From JASEHD01 sp964471945 (GTDB lineage Bacteria > Bacteroidota > Ignavibacteria > UBA10030 > SZUA-254), in the NCBI GenBank assembly GCA_964471945.1, contig CAYYIJ010000001.1, positions 73,726-137,725 on the forward strand: DNA of 64,000 bases, written 5' to 3'. Position numbers and translations under genes: made by a program. Positions 17,105 to 26,604 of the stretch are shown one piece after another; the stretch's first letter is position 1, and the number at the start of each line of letters is the position of its first letter. Under the pieces are notes generated by a model. That model saw nothing but the letters and a program-made list of their open reading frames with translations, made no database searches and had not been told where the DNA came from.

Positions 17105-17839
17105 ATGAATAAAAGTAAAGTTGAAATTTATCATCCAGTTGTATGGGTAACTGGTGCATCGCGAGGTATTGGAAGAGAAATCGCAAAGCAATTTGCTCAG
17201 CTTGGCTGTATCGTTTGTCTATCCGGAAGAAATAAAAAAGCACTTAAATCGGTAGTCAAGGAAATCGTTAAGGATGGCGGTAGAGCGAGCTCATTTATAT
17301 TAGACATTAACAATCCCAAAGCCGTTCAATCTGTTCATCGAGTTATTCGGAAGACCATTGGAGAAGTGGATGTATTAATCAATAACGCCGGAATTTCTTC
17401 ATTCAAATCATTTTTAGAAACACCGCTGAAAGATTTTAACAAAATCATTTCAACCAATCTCCTTGGACATATAGCGTGTATGAAAGCTGTTCTTCCTTCG
17501 ATGGTAGAAAGGAAGAAAGGATGGGTTTTCAATATTGTCTCGATGGTTGCAGTGAAAACCTATGAAAACTCTACCGCATACACCGCATCGAAATTAGGAT
17601 TGTTCGGACTTGGTAAAGTACTGCGCGAAGAAGTGAAGAAGTACGGTGTTAAAGTTGTGAATGTTCTGCCGGGTGCAACCGCAACTGAGATTTGGCATCC
17701 TAAAGTACGGGTGAAATATTCATCCCGAATGATGAAACCCAAAAGTGTAGCCGAAGCTGTTCTCTCTGTGTTTCAAATGCCCGATGATTTAGTGGTGGAT
17801 GAATTTGTAATTAGACCAGTTAAAGGAGACCTGAGTTAA
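17105..17839 (+). CDS. Short-chain dehydrogenase, probable sepiapterin reductase
   Basis: This 244-residue SDR has the NADP-binding TGASRGIG motif, the structural NNAG, a catalytic serine in NIVSMVAVK and the YxxxK pair in STAYTASKLGLFG. The C-terminus (LVVDEFVIRPVKGDLS) resembles, from memory, the end of Chlorobium tepidum sepiapterin reductase. With PTPS and GTP cyclohydrolase I directly upstream, the likely reaction is NADPH reduction of 6-pyruvoyltetrahydropterin to tetrahydrobiopterin. SDRs are diverse, so the specific assignment depends on the context and the tail. Start ATG 17105 is one base after the folE stop. Confidence 0.8.
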   Translation: MNKSKVEIYHPVVWVTGASRGIGREIAKQFAQLGCIVCLSGRNKKALKSVVKEIVKDGGRASSFILDINNPKAVQSVHRVIRKTIGEVDVLINNAGISSFKSFLETPLKDFNKIISTNLLGHIACMKAVLPSMVERKKGWVFNIVSMVAVKTYENSTAYTASKLGLFGLGKVLREEVKKYGVKVVNVLPGATATEIWHPKVRVKYSSRMMKPKSVAEAVLSVFQMPDDLVVDEFVIRPVKGDLS

Positions 17840-17891
17840 GCTGGTAGATGATATCAGTTAATAAAAATTTCTTACATTGCCAAATGTAAAT

Positions 17892-18635
17892 ATGCCAAAA
17901 GCTGAAATCCAATTCACATATTTCAAGGACTTAGAAAAACTCACGAAATCGGGTCTTATGGCGTATTTAATTCTAATGATTTATGGATTATTGATAACGA
18001 TTGTTGGGATCGATACAACATTCTACTTTATAACAAATATCAAACTTTGTGAATCCCTATTATTAACGCTCATAAGCGTAAATCTAATTTATTTTTTTCT
18101 ACATGGGATTAATAAGATCCATGGGTTGGGAGAACTTCACATTTGGCTTGATAAAAAGTTTTTTGGCTTTTTGCATAAATCGAATGAGATTATTTTACGC
18201 GAACTGCTCGTTCTCCTTGAGCCACACGAACGCAGCGTAGTCGAGTCACTTGTACGTTATGAACAAACTGCGATCGCACAAACAATATTTTCACACCTTG
18301 CAGAGAACCAATCAATATTTGAACGGCTTTTAAAACGTGGTATCTTTCGCTCATGGATATGGTACTGGATCGCTATTTACGGATTGTTCGTATTTATTTT
18401 ATTGACATTAACTTCTTTTTCAAAATTCTTACATCTTCCCACAATTTATTCACAAGCTTTTTTAATATCAATTGTGGTTGTTACTGCACTGCATTTAATA
18501 ATTATTTATATGTTTGGGTATAATCTCCTTTTTGCAACTAAGCGTATAATGCGTGAAATTATCAATCTTCATTATACCGAAATACTTACACTCCTCCGCT
18601 CGCACTTCAAAAAAAATCATAATAATCTTTGCTAA
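17892..18635 (+). CDS. Hypothetical integral membrane protein
   Basis: The 247 residues contain four predicted membrane segments: LMAYLILMIYGLLITIVGI, LLLTLISVNLIYFFL, WYWIAIYGLFVFILLTLTSF and FLISIVVVTALHLIIIYMF. Between helices two and three is a soluble, charged stretch of about 80 residues (ELLVLLEPHERSVVESLVRY). I do not recognise a family. The frame can start at TTG 17877, but ATG 17892 is preferred. It follows the biopterin operon after 52 bp without a visible terminator, so read-through is possible. Confidence 0.7.
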   Translation: MPKAEIQFTYFKDLEKLTKSGLMAYLILMIYGLLITIVGIDTTFYFITNIKLCESLLLTLISVNLIYFFLHGINKIHGLGELHIWLDKKFFGFLHKSNEIILRELLVLLEPHERSVVESLVRYEQTAIAQTIFSHLAENQSIFERLLKRGIFRSWIWYWIAIYGLFVFILLTLTSFSKFLHLPTIYSQAFLISIVVVTALHLIIIYMFGYNLLFATKRIMREIINLHYTEILTLLRSHFKKNHNNLC

Positions 18636-18718
18636 TTAGGTACGTTTTACTCATTTAAGTTTCCGAAAATACTTTTGTCTATTGATACCTGTGACTCGAA
18701 ATTGTACATTATAATATA

Positions 18719-19267
18719 ATGCCGCTGAATATTCAAAAAAATACTTCTATTACATCTGAAAAAGAGTCAAAGCTCGAGCTTAAATCCAATAAATCCAAAG
18801 GATATGTCTCACTTCTTAAATACTTTTTTATCGGTTTGTCTATTATTGTAGTAGTTTCCTCAATTATATTTTTAGTTTATATCTTTTCGCTGAAGCGGCC
18901 GGAATCAATACAACAAACGCAAGAAATTTTACAACCACCCATTGTTGATACATCAGTTAATATAACTTCCATACCGCCTGAAATAACTCCCAAAGTCAGA
19001 GCACCTGTTGACCAAGTAGAAATACAGACACCTACTTTACGTGCATACTGCATCTATATCGCCGCATATAAAAATGAACCACCTGCTGCGGAAGAGGTCT
19101 CACGGTGGAAAGAAGCTGGCTTTGTTGCGGCAGTTGTTGAATCTAACAATTATTTCAGCGTAGCATTAGGTCGATATCCAACAATATCCGAAGCCCAACT
19201 TTTCGCACGGCAAATGTGGGAAGCGTTCGAAAACGGTTATTTTATTGGCAGGATAAGAATAATATAA
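18719..19267 (+). CDS. Membrane-anchored SPOR-domain protein
   Basis: The 182 residues comprise a Lys/Ser-rich cytoplasmic tail, one membrane helix (YFFIGLSIIVVVSSIIFLVY, about 35-55), a proline-rich periplasmic linker, and a C-terminal segment of about 75 residues with the SPOR pattern: AYCIYIAAYKNEPPAAEEVS ... YFSVALGRYPTISEAQLFA. SPOR domains bind denuded peptidoglycan at division sites, so a role in cell-wall maintenance or division is inferred. A terminator follows the gene. Confidence 0.75.
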   Translation: MPLNIQKNTSITSEKESKLELKSNKSKGYVSLLKYFFIGLSIIVVVSSIIFLVYIFSLKRPESIQQTQEILQPPIVDTSVNITSIPPEITPKVRAPVDQVEIQTPTLRAYCIYIAAYKNEPPAAEEVSRWKEAGFVAAVVESNNYFSVALGRYPTISEAQLFARQMWEAFENGYFIGRIRII

Positions 19268-19298
19268 ACACCGTCAACAATTTATTTTTCCCAATAAG

Positions 19299-19329
19299 AA
19301 ACCCCAATCATTACTGATTGGGGTTTTAC
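19299..19329 (+). terminator. Rho-independent terminator
   Basis: A 12-bp perfect stem (AAACCCCAATCA / TGATTGGGGTTT) with loop TTAC is followed by a short T-run. It sits 31 bp after the SPOR gene and ends that transcript. Confidence 0.9.
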
Positions 19330-19367
19330 TTTCTCATAAATAACTGTTACTGTTGGGATAAATGTCC

Positions 19368-19460
19368 TTATCTTATCAACACCATCTTTTTAACCTGAAT
19401 GAAGATTTTGCCATCATCCTTGTTATCGATTTGTTCGGTGACGATGAGATAACCTAGAGT
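19368..19460 (-). pseudogene. Possible remnant of a T9SS-type C-terminus
   Basis: On the minus strand a short open stretch ends at a TAA (19368-19370) and reads IDNKDDGKIFIQVKKMVLIR at its end. A terminal KKMVLIR-type string is typical of the last strand of T9SS sorting domains in this lineage. There is no start, no NPFNPTT motif and no room for a full domain. It may be the tail of a deleted secreted-protein gene, or chance. Confidence 0.3.
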
Positions 19461-19524
19461 TAAACATTTTTCTTGAACACTCCACTAAAATATCTTATCT
19501 TTAATCTCATTACGATAATTAGTT

Positions 19525-21675
19525 ATGATTGAAGTTCCAGAAAATCAAATAATTCCTAAAAAAATAAATTATCATATTTGCACACTGTTATCTATCCTCG
19601 CTCTTGGATTATCGCTGCGTCTATGGCATATTACGTGGGGATTACCAGAGTTGTATGAAGAGGCAACGCCGTTCTCTATTGCTTGGAAATTTTGGAATTG
19701 GGATATGCCCGGATTTGATTTCAATCCGCATTTTTTCAACTATCCGGCATTCACGTTTTATTTTCATTACCTAATCCAGTCAATTCATTATGGTATCGGC
19801 TATCTCTTAGGAATTTACACTGATGTTGCATCATTTAAGGAGAGTTATACAATCTCAATTATCCTTGCACGCCTTGTTACTGCAATCTTTGATTTAGGAA
19901 CAATACTTATAATATTTCTTTTTGTTAAGCATTTGGCTGGTGAAAAAATTGCTCTGATTGCTGCTGGACTTCTCGCAATTAACCCACTTCATATTCAGAA
20001 TTCTCATTCAATCAATGTCGATATTCCACTCGCTTTTTTTGTAATACTCTCTTTATTTTTTATTCATAAGATTTACAGCACTTCAGAAAAGAAATGGTAC
20101 CTGTTAGCCGGTTTGGGCATCGGATTAGCAACAGCCACAAAGTACAACGGTGCATTGTTGTTAGTAGTACTAATATCAGCGCATCTTTTTCGCTCACAAA
20201 CCATTACTGATGCTATCCGCTCACTCAAAGATTCTTCGTTCTATCAAAGTATAGCGATCGCGACAACCATCTTCTTTCTCTTTAATCCTTTTATCATTAT
20301 TAGCTTTGGTGAGTTTTGGAGAGATTTCTCTTTCGAAAAACTCCATATGTCGTATGGACATTTAGGAATAGAACCATCTGAGAGTACACTTACTTTTTAT
20401 TTTTTAAACGCTCTCCCAAAATATCTTACCTGGGTTTTTTATATAATCATCATAGTTTCGATCTTTTATCTCATCTTAAAAAGAAACAAATCATATTTTA
20501 TATTACTCGTATTCCCAATTATTTTCCTCGTGACTATCAGTTCATGGGAAATGCGATCCGAACGATATCTTGTACCAGTTATCCCTAGCCTTATCGTCAT
20601 CGGAACAATCGGAATGAGAGTGATGTGGGAATGGTTTATACGATTACGTAAAGAACAAATCCCACAATCATACTTTGTCCTGTTCGGGATATTGGCGATC
20701 CTCGGTTCGTTAATGGCGATACCATTAGCAATCGAAAATTACAAATATCTTCATTCGCTAACATTAACAGACACACGAACTATTGCAAAAGAGTGGATAC
20801 TAAAGAACATAGTGCATCGTTCTACAATTGCCACTGGTCCTTTTGGTATAAATCTTCCTAAAGGCAATTTTTCATTTTTTATGATACCTTTTACTCCCAC
20901 TGGTTCGGAAGCACTTGCACCCTTCTACGATGCCCGTTGGTATAAAGATTTTGATCTTCTTATTGCAAGTGATTATGACTACGGACGATTTACCCTCGAG
21001 CCAGAGCGATATAAATCTGTTCTGGCATATTACGATTCTCTCAAGTTACACTGGAAAATGGTACATGAAATACAACCGACTTCAGACCAGATGGGACCAA
21101 TATTCTGGTTTTATCAACCACATGATTCTATACGAACGGAATTATTCGAGTTCGACCTTCTGAAAAAGCTCAGCATCATACAAGAAAAAAATATAGTTGC
21201 TGATTTTTTAGAACGGCTCGCTTTTGCACATTTCAATATGGGGAAATTACTCAAGAGCGGACAATTACTTACCATCGCAATAGATTATGATACTGAGAAC
21301 ATCAGAATATTAAGAGCATTTGCTATGACACTTTTCAAACTTGCTGAGATACCAACATGTTTGGACGTAGTGAATCGTTCACTTCAATTAAAACCAAATC
21401 AACCTGAACTGGCTGCACTCCGCGGAAGCTTACTTCTCCGTCTTGGACAATTTGCTGAAGCTGAAGCCCAGCTTTATAAAGCGTTAGAAATGAATAATAG
21501 ATTAACGATTTGCTATCTCGATCTGGAACTACTTTATCGAACACAAAATGAAAATCAAAAAATTATTGCTATCTTAAACAAATATTTACAAATCCTTCCT
21601 CCGGGAAGCGAAACCGCTCGATTAACAGTTGAGCGAATTCAGGAATTGCATATACAAACAAGGACAACTAAATGA
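19525..21675 (+). CDS. GT-C family glycosyltransferase (GT39/PMT-like) with C-terminal TPR-like region
   Basis: The protein has 716 residues. An N-terminal membrane half of about 11-12 helices begins with a short cytoplasmic tail and helix CTLLSILALGLSLRLWHI. It is followed by an acidic periplasmic-loop motif (GLPELYEEATPFS) in the position of the catalytic acidic residue of polyprenyl-phosphate-sugar transferases. About residues 400-540 form a soluble domain (GPFGINLPKG, ASDYDYGRFTLEPERYK), and about 560-716 is helical and TPR-like. It should use a lipid-linked sugar on the outer face of the membrane; the acceptor is unknown. A close paralogue follows with an ATGA overlap. Confidence 0.82.
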   Translation: MIEVPENQIIPKKINYHICTLLSILALGLSLRLWHITWGLPELYEEATPFSIAWKFWNWDMPGFDFNPHFFNYPAFTFYFHYLIQSIHYGIGYLLGIYTDVASFKESYTISIILARLVTAIFDLGTILIIFLFVKHLAGEKIALIAAGLLAINPLHIQNSHSINVDIPLAFFVILSLFFIHKIYSTSEKKWYLLAGLGIGLATATKYNGALLLVVLISAHLFRSQTITDAIRSLKDSSFYQSIAIATTIFFLFNPFIIISFGEFWRDFSFEKLHMSYGHLGIEPSESTLTFYFLNALPKYLTWVFYIIIIVSIFYLILKRNKSYFILLVFPIIFLVTISSWEMRSERYLVPVIPSLIVIGTIGMRVMWEWFIRLRKEQIPQSYFVLFGILAILGSLMAIPLAIENYKYLHSLTLTDTRTIAKEWILKNIVHRSTIATGPFGINLPKGNFSFFMIPFTPTGSEALAPFYDARWYKDFDLLIASDYDYGRFTLEPERYKSVLAYYDSLKLHWKMVHEIQPTSDQMGPIFWFYQPHDSIRTELFEFDLLKKLSIIQEKNIVADFLERLAFAHFNMGKLLKSGQLLTIAIDYDTENIRILRAFAMTLFKLAEIPTCLDVVNRSLQLKPNQPELAALRGSLLLRLGQFAEAEAQLYKALEMNNRLTICYLDLELLYRTQNENQKIIAILNKYLQILPPGSETARLTVERIQELHIQTRTTK

Positions 21676-23810
21676 AGAAAATATTTCATGATAACATTTC
21701 ACTCTTTTTTATTATTTTCGTCGGTGCATTGCTTCGCATCTGGTATATTAATTGGGGGCTACCCGATTTGTATGAAGAAGCAATACCTCTTAGTATCTCG
21801 TGGAGATTCTGGAATATTGGAAACCCAGGTTATCAGTTCGACCCGAACTTTTTTACATATCCTGCATTCACTTTTTATTTGCAATTTCTGATTCAAAACA
21901 TTCATTATTTAATCGGAAATATTATCGGTGTTTATCCAAGTCTCGCCTCGTTTTTACAGGCATTCGAGCAAGATTCATCGGCTGTCATCATTATTGCCCG
22001 TTCGACTTCAGTGTTATTTGATATCACAACTATCATAATCGCCTATAAATTGATTTCTTCCATTGTAGATAAAAGAACCTCCATCCTCGCAGCATGTCTT
22101 CTTGCTTTGAATCCTCTTCATATTAAACAGGCACACTTTGTAAATGTCGATACACCACTAACATTCTTTGTTTTATTATCACTTTATTTCATAATAAAGC
22201 TGATGAAAGATCAATCACTCAGAAATTATATTGGCGCCGGGATAAGTATTGGATTGGCAGCATCAACAAAATATAATGGTGCTATACTGCTTGCCGTTCT
22301 TATTCTCGCTCAAATGCTCCAGTCCGATTCCATGCGCAATTTAATAAAAACACTTACTCAGCCACGTTTTCTACTATCAGGAATAACATCCATTATAGTC
22401 TTTATCCTTTGCAATCCATATATCATACTTCGGATGAATAAATTCCTAAGCGATTTCGGTGAAGTCCAACGGCACATGGAAATCGGACACCTCGGCGTAG
22501 ATCAAACAACCAGCACAATCGACTACTATATTCTGGAAGCACTTCCCGCTTACCTGAGTTGGATATTATTGATAATTTGTTGCGTAACCATTTATATTTT
22601 CTTTAAAAAGAAAGAGACAACCCAGATTGTGTTATCTATATTTCCAATATTGTATCTCATAATTATAGGTCGATGGGAGATGCGGGCAGATAGATATATC
22701 TTCCCCGCAATACCTATCCTGATTTTAATTGGCTCAATCGGTGTTATGAGATTATGGGACATTTTTCAAAAATATTTATCGAACCAACACTCGAAAGTTT
22801 ATCAATCAAAAATATTCAAGTCAATTGTAGTTTTTATCGGATTATTTATTTTACTTATTCAACCGGTAGTGAGTAATTATAAATATCTTTATCCATTAGG
22901 TTTACCCGATACACGTGCGATAGCGAAAAAATGGATAAGTGATAACCTCCCACCCGGGTCTGTGATCGCGACCGGTCCATACGGTGTTGAGTTCCCTAGA
23001 GAAAACAAATACTTAATGTTCCGAATTCCTTACCTGTCGTATGAAACAGAGTTAGCCGCACCATTTTACGATACGCGTTGGTACGAAGACCTCGACTTGC
23101 TTATTGCTTCCGATTATGATTATGGAAGATTTCGCATGGAGCCAAAACGTTATGGAGAATTTTTAGGATATTATGATACATTACGCACACACTGGAGGTC
23201 TGCTTTAATCCTTCAGCCTGATGAAGAAAAAACAGGCCCAACAATATGGCTTTATACTTGTCCTGATTCATTAAAACGGTCGAAGTTCGATCCAACAATG
23301 TTCCAACGATTCCATGATAATCCAGAGAGTACTAGAATAAGTAATTTCTTGAAAGGACTTAACACAATTCTTTTCAAAAGAGGAAAGCTCGAGAAGTGTG
23401 AGCAAATCCTGAATGAGATTTTAGTTGTTGAAGTTGAAAATATTACTATGAGAAATCAACTTGCACAAGTACTTTTTGATCTCGGTAGATATGAACAGTC
23501 GCTTGTTCAATTAGGTCTTTCTATCCAGTATAAACCAGATCAATCGCACGTTTACGTATTAGCAGGACGTTCATTATTGAAATTAAATAAAGTGAAAGAA
23601 GCAGAAGGTGTTTTTCACAAAACAATTACGATAGATAATCGATTAGCAGCCCCTTACCTTGAACTAATACAACTCTACACGATACAAAATGAAAAATTAA
23701 AATTATTCGATATACTCAAACGATATTTAGCAATATTGTCACCGAAGAGCCAAGAAGCAAACGAAGTAAAGAAGCAAATAAAAGAATTGGACCCAAGCAG
23801 AAAGAACTAA
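21672..23810 (+). CDS. GT-C family glycosyltransferase, tandem paralogue of the preceding gene
   Basis: The 712 residues are collinear with the upstream protein: same acidic loop (GLPDLYEEAIPLSISWRFWN), same HxxNVDTPL segment, same soluble-domain landmarks (GPYGVEFPRE, ASDYDYGRFRMEPKRY) and the same C-terminal TPR-like tail (QLGLSIQYKPDQSHVYVLAG). Identity looks moderate, so the duplication is old or the copies have diverged. It overlaps the first copy by 4 bp and they are surely co-translated. Two linked transferases suggest sequential addition of sugars or different donors; this is inference. Confidence 0.82.
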   Translation: MKKIFHDNISLFFIIFVGALLRIWYINWGLPDLYEEAIPLSISWRFWNIGNPGYQFDPNFFTYPAFTFYLQFLIQNIHYLIGNIIGVYPSLASFLQAFEQDSSAVIIIARSTSVLFDITTIIIAYKLISSIVDKRTSILAACLLALNPLHIKQAHFVNVDTPLTFFVLLSLYFIIKLMKDQSLRNYIGAGISIGLAASTKYNGAILLAVLILAQMLQSDSMRNLIKTLTQPRFLLSGITSIIVFILCNPYIILRMNKFLSDFGEVQRHMEIGHLGVDQTTSTIDYYILEALPAYLSWILLIICCVTIYIFFKKKETTQIVLSIFPILYLIIIGRWEMRADRYIFPAIPILILIGSIGVMRLWDIFQKYLSNQHSKVYQSKIFKSIVVFIGLFILLIQPVVSNYKYLYPLGLPDTRAIAKKWISDNLPPGSVIATGPYGVEFPRENKYLMFRIPYLSYETELAAPFYDTRWYEDLDLLIASDYDYGRFRMEPKRYGEFLGYYDTLRTHWRSALILQPDEEKTGPTIWLYTCPDSLKRSKFDPTMFQRFHDNPESTRISNFLKGLNTILFKRGKLEKCEQILNEILVVEVENITMRNQLAQVLFDLGRYEQSLVQLGLSIQYKPDQSHVYVLAGRSLLKLNKVKEAEGVFHKTITIDNRLAAPYLELIQLYTIQNEKLKLFDILKRYLAILSPKSQEANEVKKQIKELDPSRKN

Positions 23811-23826
23811 TTGATTTAGTATTCAA

Positions 23827-23841
23827 CCCGCCTTCGGCGGG
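23827..23841. other. Stem-loop between convergent genes
   Basis: A GC-rich hairpin (CCCGCC-TTC-GGCGGG) fills the 31-bp gap between the glycosyltransferase stop and the converging lamin-tail gene. It lacks a T-run on either side, so it is at best a weak bidirectional terminator. Confidence 0.5.
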
Positions 23842-26400
23842 CTACAGCTTTGCGGCTACTACCACTGTTTCTTTTACTGATAGAAAACTACCACCATTTC
23901 CATCGAGTGCTTCAAGGAGAACAATATAAATACCGATTCTCACTCGGTTTCGGTCATCGTTATAACCGTTCCAAATAATTTCACCTATTGAGCCGCTTGG
24001 TTCACTATCAGCAAGCACACGGATAAGCCGCCCTTTTGCGTCGTAAATCCTCACGCGTATTAACGCAGTTGTTGATGGAAGTTGGTATCTCAATATCGTT
24101 ACATCTTCAAAACCGTCGCCATCGGGTGAGAAAGGATTTGGAAAGAAAGAAAGCGATGCACTACTTTGTACAACTGTAGTGTAGATACTATTTTGTTTTC
24201 CGGGTGTTCCACCAAGCGGGTTTGCACATGTGCTCCAGTTTCGTTTATCAGTACCCGGTAGATCCGGATTGATACGTTCCAAAGATCTTCCATTAACATC
24301 TTCAACATCAGGATTGTGCCAGATAGGAAAATATTTCATGCTATCGATTGTTGTTCTTGTTAGGTCCGTAAGTATTATATCATCCCCTTCATTATTCAAG
24401 CTAATCAAGTCTTTTTTTACTATCACACGATAGCTCGATTCCGTCAGATAAGAGAACCGATTGAAGATAGACGAGTCTGATACAATCACTAAATATTCTC
24501 CAACACTAATTATACATGATGAATGACGAATGACGTTAGCTTTCGATTCTTTTCCAGTATCCGGTTTATCCGAAATTTTCCATCCAGATATATCGACGGT
24601 TTTGTTATTAGGATTAAAAAGTTCCACATATTCCGGCTCATTTGTTTTTGGTTGATACATGATTTCGTTGATTATGAGTGAACTTGGTGGGAAAGATATT
24701 TTAATTTCACTAAACACCATATTGTCTTTTTGTCTCAAATCGTCTGGGAAATTCACTATAGCAATTAAAATATTTTTACCAAGCGCAGGGTTTAACCATT
24801 GAAATATGATTGAAATAGAATCCTTTGGAAGTATTGGAGATGCTATAAATTGAGTTGAAAAAAGTTCAACTGGGTCAGGAATCGTATCCCGATTCTTATC
24901 ATGGAAAAGAGAAACTTCGAAATTTTCAATCGGTTGACGGCCAGCATTTCGGACTAAGACCGAAAGAAGAGTATTATTATAAAAATAATTCACTGCAGAG
25001 ACATGGAGGACGCAGAGGTCGTGTTCGAGAGGTGTTAGATAATTATGTCTTCCCGGCGTGCTTCCCTTCGAATCTTTACTTGTTCCCCAGTTCAACGAAT
25101 CGTTTGAATCAACAGCAAAATCTATCCGTTCCAATGATTTTCCGTTTGTTCCGCCCCAAGTTGGGGAATATCTGACACTATCCATTATAGCTCCTCGAGA
25201 ATCGGACAATACCACCATATCACCGTTGTTGTTAAAAAGATATGTTGGAATGGTTGGAGATTGGATTATTTGTGATTGAATGTCGGAATGAATGGCAGTA
25301 AAAAGTGAGAGATCCTTAGTTACGATACAAAACTCTCTCGGCTTGAGATATATTGATGATGCTGTGAGATTGTACCGGGGTTTAAGATTACGATTGCTGA
25401 TTTTCCAATTGTTTAGGTTAACAGTATCTGATGAACAATTGTAAAGCTCGACCCACTCAGGTTCCGGACTTGTTGGGGCGTACATAATTTCGTTAATGAT
25501 AATGGTTTGAGGTGGAAAACCAATGGAAAGTGTTGTGTGTTTTATATCGTTAAAGCTATTTTGATCTCCGAGGAGAATATTTTTAATAATAATAGTATGA
25601 TCTCCGAAAGATACGTTTTTTAATAACGATTGAACCTGCATCGTATCACCTTGTTGGAGTGTTTGGTTGATGAGTGAAGAGCCAAACAACTCTTCCAATT
25701 CCGGTTGTAAATTGTTGTTCGTGTCGATATAAAACTCAACGGATATATTTTGAAACGGCTGCAAACCGGCATTCTTGATTGTAGTCATCACGATCACTGT
25801 ATCACCGATGACTGGGTATGCGGGTTGAAAACGAATTGATGATACTGCCACATCGGTATTATAGAGTGCAGTGATTGTGATATCGTCGAAGCGGATTGTA
25901 CCGGTTGCACCTGTTCCATTTCCAACCACACGCCAACGTATTTTAGCCGATGGCTGATTGTTAAGTGCAGCCGCAAGCTTCAGCTTGCGTAAAACATAAG
26001 AAGTTATTCCAGGGTTGTGAAGTGTATCGCTAAGGATGATTGGAAATGTTATGCCGCCATCTATTGATGCTTCAATGATTAAACCAGAATTGTGTGTACT
26101 TGATCTTCGCTCATAAAACTTTAGTGTATCGACTTCCTTATTAGAGAAATCTATAAGAGGAGAAATAAGCCACTGAGTTATTTTTGAATTTGTACTGATG
26201 ATGGCATTCGAATCCGAGCGAGGTGTTGATTTTGTAGTCGTGAAATCGCCTGTTGATGTTCTGTTAGCCGAAGTAATCCAGCCTACAGGTAACACCGGTG
26301 CAACAACGCTGTCAAAATTTTCTGTGTATGGAAAATATTTTACCTGTGCTTGTGCCATTCCCACAAGCAGTAGCGGGAGTAGAAGTTTTTGTATATGCAT
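23842..26400 (-). CDS. Secreted protein with two lamin-tail domains, CARDB-like repeats and a FlgD-like C-terminal domain
   Basis: The protein has 852 residues. A signal peptide (MHIQKLLLPLLLVGMAQAQ) is followed by a beta-sandwich region (about 20-180), a CARDB-like repeat (about 185-285), a lamin-tail domain starting INEIMYAPTSPEPEWVELYN, a second CARDB-like repeat, a second lamin-tail domain starting INEIMYQPKTNEPEYVELFN, and a C-terminal FlgD/Ig-like domain (FFPNPFSPDGDGFEDVTI ... NDDRNRVRIGIYIVLLEA). The last is typical of exported surface proteins of this group, possibly T9SS-dependent. The function is structural or adhesive at best guess. The gene is alone between a hairpin and a repeat-bearing spacer. 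Confidence 0.85.
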   Translation of the reverse strand: MHIQKLLLPLLLVGMAQAQVKYFPYTENFDSVVAPVLPVGWITSANRTSTGDFTTTKSTPRSDSNAIISTNSKITQWLISPLIDFSNKEVDTLKFYERRSSTHNSGLIIEASIDGGITFPIILSDTLHNPGITSYVLRKLKLAAALNNQPSAKIRWRVVGNGTGATGTIRFDDITITALYNTDVAVSSIRFQPAYPVIGDTVIVMTTIKNAGLQPFQNISVEFYIDTNNNLQPELEELFGSSLINQTLQQGDTMQVQSLLKNVSFGDHTIIIKNILLGDQNSFNDIKHTTLSIGFPPQTIIINEIMYAPTSPEPEWVELYNCSSDTVNLNNWKISNRNLKPRYNLTASSIYLKPREFCIVTKDLSLFTAIHSDIQSQIIQSPTIPTYLFNNNGDMVVLSDSRGAIMDSVRYSPTWGGTNGKSLERIDFAVDSNDSLNWGTSKDSKGSTPGRHNYLTPLEHDLCVLHVSAVNYFYNNTLLSVLVRNAGRQPIENFEVSLFHDKNRDTIPDPVELFSTQFIASPILPKDSISIIFQWLNPALGKNILIAIVNFPDDLRQKDNMVFSEIKISFPPSSLIINEIMYQPKTNEPEYVELFNPNNKTVDISGWKISDKPDTGKESKANVIRHSSCIISVGEYLVIVSDSSIFNRFSYLTESSYRVIVKKDLISLNNEGDDIILTDLTRTTIDSMKYFPIWHNPDVEDVNGRSLERINPDLPGTDKRNWSTCANPLGGTPGKQNSIYTTVVQSSASLSFFPNPFSPDGDGFEDVTILRYQLPSTTALIRVRIYDAKGRLIRVLADSEPSGSIGEIIWNGYNDDRNRVRIGIYIVLLEALDGNGGSFLSVKETVVVAAKL

Positions 26401-26463
26401 ACGAATCCCTTATTCAAATATTTTAACATATTATTGATTGTCTGGGAGACGGATTTTATTATA

Positions 26464-26515
26464 AGAGACTTCTAAAAAAACGTAAAAGTCATGGTGAGCT
26501 TGTCGAACCATGACT
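26464..26515. repeat. Solo repeat end and palindrome in the lamin-tail/OPT spacer
   Basis: AGAGACTTCTAAAAA (26464-26478) matches the terminal sequence of the inverted-repeat family seen at 13085, 14289 and 33240, but no inverted partner is found in this spacer. Next to it, 26487-26515 is a palindrome with a 9-bp stem (AGTCATGGT / ACCATGACT) around GAGCTTGTCGA. TTCGACAA recurs inverted at about 26535. This appears to be a decayed or composite repeat; the rest of 26401-26604 holds nothing else. Confidence 0.5.
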
Positions 26516-26604
26516 ATTTACTACAAGCTCACGCTTCGACAAACACAGCGTGACAGGTACTATAGGTGTTGTACACATTAAAGACGAACAGCACCTCTGA
26601 AACT

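Noticed and set aside
18700..18720. TATAAT just before the SPOR gene as a promoter -10 box
   Set aside because: It ends only a few bases before the ATG and no -35 is evident; the region is simply AT-rich.
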